A stretch of 13,618 nucleotides of DNA, from assembly GCA_028565635.1 (NCBI GenBank), contig JAOXYB010037174.1, positions 1 through 13,618 on the forward strand, in the 5' to 3' direction. The notes under the pieces are model-generated. The model did not search any database. It was not told the origin of the DNA and worked only from the letters and a program-made list of their open reading frames with translations. This DNA comes from Phoronis ovalis (lineage: Eukaryota; Phoronida; Phoronidae). Positions 8,455-13,618 of the stretch are shown piece after piece; the stretch's first letter is position 1; every line of letters starts with the position of its first letter. Made by a program: the position numbers and the translations under genes.

Positions 8455-9589
8455 GTGTGCATGTATCTCTAAACCAGCTAGGACTAGCTACATAGGTAGG
8501 TTCTGAAACCCGAAACTTAATTTTCCCTTTAGTTTTAAAAACGTTGGTAATCCGGGGGGTTCCAAATGACTATGATTAATAATTGAAGTTAAACTAGAAG
8601 CCGCCAGATATATACTCCGTCCTAACTGAAAAAAATAAAACAAAAAGTATACCCTGTTGTAAATTGCATACCCTGTGGTATATAAATAAGAAAATGAGGC
8701 ACATAAATCGAAAAATTGACCCTATAACCCCGTGCATCATGGAAAAAAGACTAACAAATTCAGGCAAAATAGCCGACAGTGGAGATACCAAACTATGTAA
8801 AATCGCTTATGGTACAGTAGAGATACCTAGGACAAAAAAAACTAACCGTTTCCAGCTAAACCTTCCGGTATCAATTTTATTCATATTCATATCCCAGGAA
8901 TTAATCATGTACGTGCTTATATTATCTGTGAACAAGTATAAATTATATTTCGTATGAAATCCTTTAAGAAGGATATACAATTGATAAAATGTTTTTCTTT
9001 GATGTACTACCGTTATAGCATTGATTTTAACCACTTTAGCAAACAGGGTTTTTCATTATTAGCAAACTGGTTTCCCAATATCCATAACGTTAGCAATCAG
9101 GTTTTCTAATAAATAAATTGTCCCTATAGCCGCAAGATATCTGCCAAAAATGTGTATGAATTATATGGGTCTAACTTTTTCACAGAAAATTGTGTACAAT
9201 ATCTCAAAAAACAAGTAGCAGTATATTTTGACAGAAGGACTCAGCTGGTCTGCTCTCCTGTAAAAAAAAATTGTTTCTCAGATGATTCAGACTGGCTGGT
9301 AAATCTTAAATGTATGTCTTCCAAGTTGATTGGCAAGGAGAACAGATCTGACTTAATTTCTAATCAGAAACTGATTTATTTAAGCAGACATATTATTTAC
9401 TTTCTAAATTTCATCTAAGATCCTCTTGCTGAGGATTGGAGAACAGATATATGCAGGTATGCTTTAAAATGTTTCATATATTTAGGGTCTATTATTTCAG
9501 TATGGATGAGTTGGTCCAAACATTTTATGCTCAATGGCTGGCCCCTTCCCATCTGTTATATAACTATTATGACCCCCCTGGATCATAAA
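8455..9589. other. Non-coding stretch, possible intron of the second gene
   Basis: No gene recognised. Small tandem motifs occur at 8648-8678 (ATACCCTGTKG twice, about 19 bases apart) and at 9036-9106, where TTAGCAAaCAGGtTTTC-like words recur three times every 23-31 bases. The frame at 8664-8957 is low-complexity in character and lacks motifs. The frame ending at 9418 is listed separately. Confidence 0.4.
9130..9418 (+). other. Unassigned open frame of about 96 codons, possible exon
   Basis: A frame without stops runs from before an acceptor-like TGTCCCTATAG (ending 9129) to TAA at 9416-9418. It encodes a mixed, non-repetitive peptide with segments NCVQYLKKQVAVYFDRRTQL and SDDSDWLVNLKCMSSKLIG. 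There is no ATG near its start, so it could only be an internal or terminal exon. A weak donor CTG|GTAAAT lies at 9298-9306. I recognise no domain. Length and composition are only mildly better than chance in AT-rich DNA. Confidence 0.15.
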
Positions 9590-9860
9590 AGTACTGATTT
9601 AAAGCAGCGCCATGAGAACCGAATTAATATGCGGCAGATGGATCTAAAAGGCTTCAATTAACATTTTAGGAAACGGCATAAAATCAGACTTTCTTTTCCT
9701 GTAAGAATTAAGTATTCCATCCTCTGAATCTTAATCATGACAGTGATTATAAATCATTATATTATCTTCATAAATTATCGCCATGACAACCAGAAATCAA
9801 TTGAAGCTAGTTTCTTAATACCTAGTGAAACAAGCTCCTTAATTAGAAATAAGTGATTTA
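9590..9860. promoter_or_regulatory. Possible cis-regulatory module
   Basis: Two RFX X-box-like words differ by one base, CGCCATGAGAACC at 9608-9620 and CGCCATGACAACC at 9779-9791. Near them are the POU/homeodomain-like GAATTAATATGC (9621-9632), an E-box CAGATG (9635-9640) and CTTAATTAG (9838-9846). Such clusters typify enhancers in animal introns. Motif matches alone are weak evidence. Confidence 0.25.
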
Positions 9861-10837
9861 TGTCATGTAACTGTTGCTAGAGTTACATCATTCATTGTTA
9901 GTGTCTCAGAGAGGCACTCGCAGATGTTCTTAAGCGGTAGATATGTGCAAAGTTTCCCAACCCAAGTTTTCTGCTGACAGTTGCAAACTCAGTCTAACTA
10001 TAAAATAAATTTGTTTAGCAAACCATGCTATACATTTTTTGAAGTATTGATTGGGTAACCAAGTTTAAGTTTCTTAATTATTAATATTTGAATTTGTAAA
10101 TCAAAAAATTCCCATCACAACAAAAGCACAACCACAGTACATATTATAATAACTTTAAAAAATCTTACTTTTTTATTTCAAAGTCAAATTTTTATAAAAA
10201 GGCCATATTTTTCCGTAGTGTTACATCCTAACTTTTTGTTTAAAGTGACCGCTCGTATGACCGATTGTTTCTGGCTCTGTGAAATGATGAACTCGCTGCA
10301 TATAACTCCACCTATTGTATTCACTGGTTTCAATATATTATAAAAAGGAAGTAAAGAAAGTTATCTATACATCTCTTTTAAATTGCTTGTTTAATTTAAA
10401 AACAATTAAATATAATATTTTTTTTTAATAATTGTAATAAATCACATGTGGTTCTTACAGACAGATTTATTTTTAAAATTAATTACAGCATTTGTTTTAT
10501 AAATCCTTATTTACCTCATTGAGATCGTGAACTTTCAATCTTACTATATATATAGTGAAATCCTTTTCATTAATGTTGCTCATCACATGAATATATTCTT
10601 CTTATTTTATAATTCTCGTTTATTGAATATGGACTTTCTAAACCTAATTTCACTATAAGCTAATTATTCATATATTTTGTAAGATATTGCAGCAAAAGAA
10701 AGCCAATGTGTAACAAGAACTATGCATACATCTCACGAATGGCTGTTCTAACCTCCCATCAATACTAAATTTATGTTTAGAAGTTTTTGATGTGATGTGT
10801 TGTGTGATATAGCATAATACATTTACTGAATAATTAT
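9861..10837. other. Very AT-rich non-coding stretch
   Basis: No gene, RNA or mobile element recognised. Poly-A and poly-T runs dominate 10080-10500. A 14-base palindrome ACTATATATATAGT lies at 10543-10556. Confidence 0.5.
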
Positions 10838-10919
10838 GATTTATAGTATAATTGAATGGCAGCTTGCATCTGTTTGAAACAGGAAATGGGGGGTGAATTA
10901 ACTGATGGAAGAGCCATGA
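10838..10919 (+). repeat. 82-bp direct repeat, copy 1
   Basis: Identical to 11174-11255 at 79 of 82 positions with no indels. The match ends abruptly on both sides, and flanking sequence is unrelated. The repeat includes GAATGGCAGCTTGCATCT and GAATTAACTGATGGAAGAGC. No terminal inverted repeats or target-site duplication seen. Confidence 0.9.
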
Positions 10920-11173
10920 GAAGGCTCTTAGTTTGCTGAATAATTATTCGGGAAAATGCTAGCAGATATTATACAGATAATAATTTTTAGGTTAAAATTA
11001 TAATTACCATTCAGTTATAAGCAGTCATAGGAAATGTAAAAATCCACTATTTCCTGTGTAGGTCATATTGTTTATGTTATATAAGGTAAATAAATGATAA
11101 ACAAGAAAAAAGTGAACAAAAAGCTATTTATTCTTCATTAGATACTGATATTGGATATTGATTATATTAATTG

Positions 11174-11255
11174 GATTTACAGTATAATTGAATGGCAGCT
11201 TGCATCTATTTGAAACAGGAAATAGGGGGTGAATTAACTGATGGAAGAGCCATGA
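11174..11255 (+). repeat. 82-bp direct repeat, copy 2
   Basis: Second copy, 336 bases downstream of the first in the same orientation and about 200 bases before the candidate exon at 11459. Three substitutions separate the copies. Either a recent short duplication or two copies held by selection. Confidence 0.9.
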
Positions 11256-11458
11256 TTAAGAACTGTTCTTTGATGTTTTGTTGTATAATAATATGATAGT
11301 TTTTTGCATCTAGCTAAAAAAGTTAAATAGTTATATGTTCGGTTAATTTCCTTTTAAAATAGCATCATTTTTAAGATTAACAGCACGTTGATGTTTGGAG
11401 CAGCAACTTAATCGCTTTGCTATTAGAATATACAATGATTATCATTTTTCTCAATTAG

Positions 11459-11599
11459 CGAGTGCAATACAAAAAAACAATTAAAGACAGTCACATCTTG
11501 TTTTGAAAGTATGAGAAGTTGCACTTCATAATAACTTGTTTGTGAAATCACTTGTCACAATGGTATTTGTAGTCACTGGAGCAAAATGTGTGGAAAAAG
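11459..11599 (+). CDS. Partial coding exon with start codon (ATG 11560) of an unidentified gene
   Basis: TTATCATTTTTCTCAATTAG ends at 11458, a strong polypyrimidine acceptor, and AAG|GTAAGA at 11599/11600 is a strong donor, defining a 141-base exon. Within it ATG at 11560 has an ideal start context (A at -3, G at +4) and is the first in-frame ATG after a TGA at 11512-11514. Translation is MVFVVTGAKCVEK, then a codon split after its first base. A short upstream frame (ATG 11511, six codons) precedes it. The coding part is therefore 11560-11599 and the rest would lie beyond the window, since I find no convincing next exon before 13618. The start MxFVVT...C faintly recalls bacterial-type 7Fe/4Fe ferredoxins, but 13 residues cannot establish this. 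It may share a transcript with the exons near 8 kb. Confidence 0.35.
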
Positions 11600-11615
11600 G
11601 TAAGATAATTATATT

Positions 11616-11695
11616 AAGTTGGGGGTTGGTATACCGAGGGACATTATCAGTCAAGTTAGGGGTTGGTATACCGAGGGGGGGGGTCATTGTCAGTC
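11616..11695. repeat. Two-copy tandem duplication with G-runs
   Basis: AAGTTGGGGGTTGGTATACC begins at 11616 and AAGTTAGGGGTTGGTATACC at 11653. Both continue CGAGGG, then CATTRTCAGTC. The second copy has a longer G-run (G9). It starts 16 bases inside the presumed intron after the donor at 11600. Confidence 0.8.
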
Positions 11696-11810
11696 AAGGT
11701 ACTACTAATATTTAGCACAGGCTCAAATAGTGTTATCTCATGTGCACCTGCAAGGAAGGAAAACAAAAGGAACTGCATTCTGTCTTGGCAGAGTTTAAGT
11801 AAGCCACTGT

Positions 11811-12345
11811 TGACCTTGAGATAAAAAGGTCATTTGGAGATCAAGGATCAAATTTTTAAAATTGTTAAAAATGTTCGAAAATGATTGTATCGAGTTATAA
11901 CGAGGTAGTTTTGATGACCTTTGAGAATGTTTTGGCACTAAAAGATGATATTCATTTTTTGACAAAAAAATTCATCTTCCAATTTTCACTAAGCTATATA
12001 ATTGTCTCAAAGACAGCTACAATTGTGAACATGGTATTTGGGTTGTGTCACTAAACTTGGGCTCAAGAGGTCATTTGGAGGTCAAAGGTCAATTTCTAAA
12101 ACTGCTCAAAATGTTCTGCAATGATGGTATCATGTAATAAAAAAGTCATTTTGACAACCTTTTAGAATATTTAGCATTAGAAGGTGAAATTTATTTCAGG
12201 ATCTTTTGAATTTCATGACAAAACATGCTGTAAGTCACAACAATTATTCCAAAGAGCTTGTAATTTGAATCTAGAGAGTTGACTTTGAGCTCAGAAGGTC
12301 ATCTAGAGGTCAAAAGTTCAAAATCTCAAAATGACATTAAATATT
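11811..12345. repeat. Diverged tandem repeat, about 2.2 copies, with nuclear-receptor half-site pairs
   Basis: Units start near 11811, 12047 and 12279, a period of about 230-240. Each has GAGCTCA-like lead, AGGTCA-N5-AGGTCA and then a run such as TTTCTAAAACTGCTCAAAATG. Unit 2 reads AGGTCA (12068), 5 bases, AGGTCA (12079), 1 base, AGGTCA (12086). Unit 3 has AGGTCA at 12296 and 12307, again 5 apart. Unit 1 has AGGTCA at 11827 and AGATCA at 11838. Related copies lie at 1-290. Non-coding. Confidence 0.7.
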
Positions 12346-12391
12346 CAGGAAGGGTATTTATTAGATCAAAGAACATAAGATTTTTTGGTTT

Positions 12392-12557
12392 TGACTCAGC
12401 ATGCGAAGGATGCGTTTTGTGAATAAATTTGCATGAGCGCACGCAGAACTACATCATTGTTCATTCACAGAATGCGACATGCTGGGATTGTTCGAGTCTG
12501 AGACTGGTGGCTCCACCAAGTGCATGCAATTATTCTATTGCAGCCTATTGCATAGGC
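12392..12557. other. Cluster of hairpins and transcription-factor-like sites
   Basis: TGACTCAGCA at 12392-12401 is an AP-1/Maf-type site and ATTTGCAT at 12427-12434 is a perfect octamer. CAGCATG (12397-12403) pairs with CATGCTG (12478-12484), and 12412-12424 pairs with 12463-12475 over 13 bases allowing two G-U pairs. Three perfect 6-bp hairpins then follow: TGGTGG/CCACCA (12505-12518), TGCAAT/ATTGCA (12525-12542) and GCCTAT/ATAGGC (12543-12557). Could be a regulatory module, a decayed element or a structured RNA; undecided. Confidence 0.4.
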
Positions 12558-13234
12558 CGAATATAGATCCACAAGCGTGTTTATCTCTTTTCCTTTTCTT
12601 CTGGCGCCTGGACAGCCATGGAGACATTTCTATTTTGTAGTGGATATAATTTTGCAGTACGTAAGAGAAATCACAATTTCAAAATGTCATTTTTTTCAAA
12701 ACTTGAGGGTATTATACCCAAACTTAATTGGTCACCCAGTTTTCTGTGTATTTCTCACTAATGCCACCAGGTGGTCTGTTGTTAAGAGTTCACAGAAAAG
12801 TTAATTGGTTAAGACTGCTGAAAAATCGAGAGTAGGCATGAGACATGATTATCTGTATTTGATATTAAACAGAGTTTTCCGTGAAGGGTTAGTCTATGCA
12901 CTAGAAGACAGCATGTTACTATTGAATCCTTATGCCTGCTATTGCTTATGGGGATTATTACAGTGTTGACATGGCTTCCCCCGATATCATATTTACAAAT
13001 ATTATTAACTGAAGTAGTCAACACTATTTAGTCTGCCAATGATAATAGAACGACCAATTAGTTCTTAAGAGAATATTGATAATCAATGTCTAATTAGGTT
13101 CACTGGATACCTGCAGGGAAATAGTATGTTTGTGTGAATCATCCATTAGAATAATCAGTATACGTCTTAGGCTGGTGTTTTCTAAAAAACATTTTATTAT
13201 TTTGTATCTGATTTACTTGTTCTATATTCTAACT
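12558..13234. other. Non-coding stretch with a homeodomain-like cluster
   Basis: No gene recognised; the frames at 12577-12804 and 12809-13024 lack motifs. At 13054-13098 CAATTAG, the palindrome ATTGATAATCAAT (13075-13087) and CTAATTAG are packed together, similar to homeodomain/Cut sites. Confidence 0.35.
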
Positions 13235-13329
13235 ATAAGCGCAAACCTAAGCCATAAGTGTAAACCTAAGCTATAAATGCAAACCTAAGCTATAAGTGCA
13301 AACCTAAGCTATAAGTGCAAACCTAAGCT
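13235..13329. repeat. Minisatellite, 5 copies of a 19-bp unit
   Basis: Five contiguous units of ATAAGTGCAAACCTAAGCT. The first three carry one to three substitutions and the last two are identical. The flank CTAACTATAAG precedes the array (13230-13240) and recurs after it (13391-13401). There are no unique spacers, so it is not a CRISPR-like array. Confidence 0.95.
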
Positions 13330-13618
13330 AATTTTCTTTATAACTAGAAAATAATATTACTCTTGATTTTTTGTTTGCTTGATTTATTTTCTAACTATAA
13401 GATTTCGTAATTGTAATTTGCGTGACTTTCTACTAAGAGGATAAAAATGTGGGCTAATTCCTCGTTCCTATAACGTAAATAATAAATTTGTTAGACACTA
13501 AAATTATAGAATATCTGCTATTAAGTAAAGAAGTTCTTTTTAAATAATTTACCTAATTTCTCTATACTTTTGGAAACTGTAAATAAATGAACTTTCTTCA
13601 TAAATAACTGAAGTGATT
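13330..13618. other. AT-rich terminal stretch, nothing recognised
   Basis: No coding frame or RNA. AATAAA words near 13480 and 13580 lack supporting context, and the sequence is cut at the window edge. Confidence 0.4.

Noticed and set aside
8594-9034. Overlapping frames on both strands near 8.6-9.0 kb
   Set aside because: Mutually overlapping, AT-driven, rich in Ile, Phe, Tyr and Lys, with no recognisable family.
12397-12484. Pre-microRNA hairpin
   Set aside because: The 38-base loop and the asymmetric 8-versus-2 base internal loop are unlike a typical precursor. Retained only as part of the hairpin cluster.
13235-13329. Telomere-like CCTAA words or a CRISPR array
   Set aside because: Units are 19 bp with one CCTAA each rather than a 5-6 bp telomeric repeat, and there are no unique spacers.

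Overview
This is an AT-rich animal nuclear DNA window. It has one clear protein-coding gene, on the + strand: a zinc-finger protein of the ZC3H10 family (3102-4202). Splice-like signals, AATAAA poly(A) signals, long non-coding stretches, a non-autonomous DNA transposon and several diverged tandem repeats all point to a metazoan. Degenerate repeats carrying AGGTCA/TGACCT words, G-runs and the invertebrate-like version of ZC3H10 suggest a marine invertebrate, possibly a mollusc. That placement is an inference, not something the sequence proves.

Layout. 1-290 holds diverged copies of an AGGTCA-rich repeat. 1180-1340 is a promoter-like patch with a possible first-exon donor, the best candidate for the start of the ZC3H10 transcript. 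1335-3079 would then be its 5' intron. Inside that intron sits a 661-bp foldback element (2059-2719) with a perfect 9-bp target-site duplication, which is the Mutator/MULE pattern. A splice acceptor at 3078-3079 leads to the single coding exon. The 3' UTR probably ends near 4955-5010; other AATAAA signals lie at 5633 and 6450. A ~165-bp piece of the 3' UTR is repeated about 2 kb downstream. 6700-7023 is another diverged tandem repeat.

From about 7.68 kb there are traces of a second + strand gene. These are a promoter-like patch sharing a 16-bp motif with the first one, a donor CAG|GTATGT at 8017/8018, a matching acceptor at 8302, and a well-formed exon at 11459-11599. That exon has a strong Kozak ATG at 11560, thirteen codons and a donor AAG|GTAAGA. 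The rest of the gene would lie beyond the window. This model is tentative. Its presumed introns hold a near-identical duplicated 82-bp element (10838 and 11174), a possible enhancer cluster (9.6-9.86 kb), a diverged repeat with consensus nuclear-receptor half-site arrangements (11811-12345), a cluster of short hairpins (12392-12557) and a 5 x 19-bp minisatellite (13235-13329).

The most notable points are the four-fingered ZC3H10 (vertebrate forms, as I recall them, have three fingers), the intact MULE-like foldback element with a nested inverted repeat, the shared promoter motif, and the cryptic first coding exon at 11560. No tRNA, rRNA, CRISPR array or autonomous transposon gene was seen.
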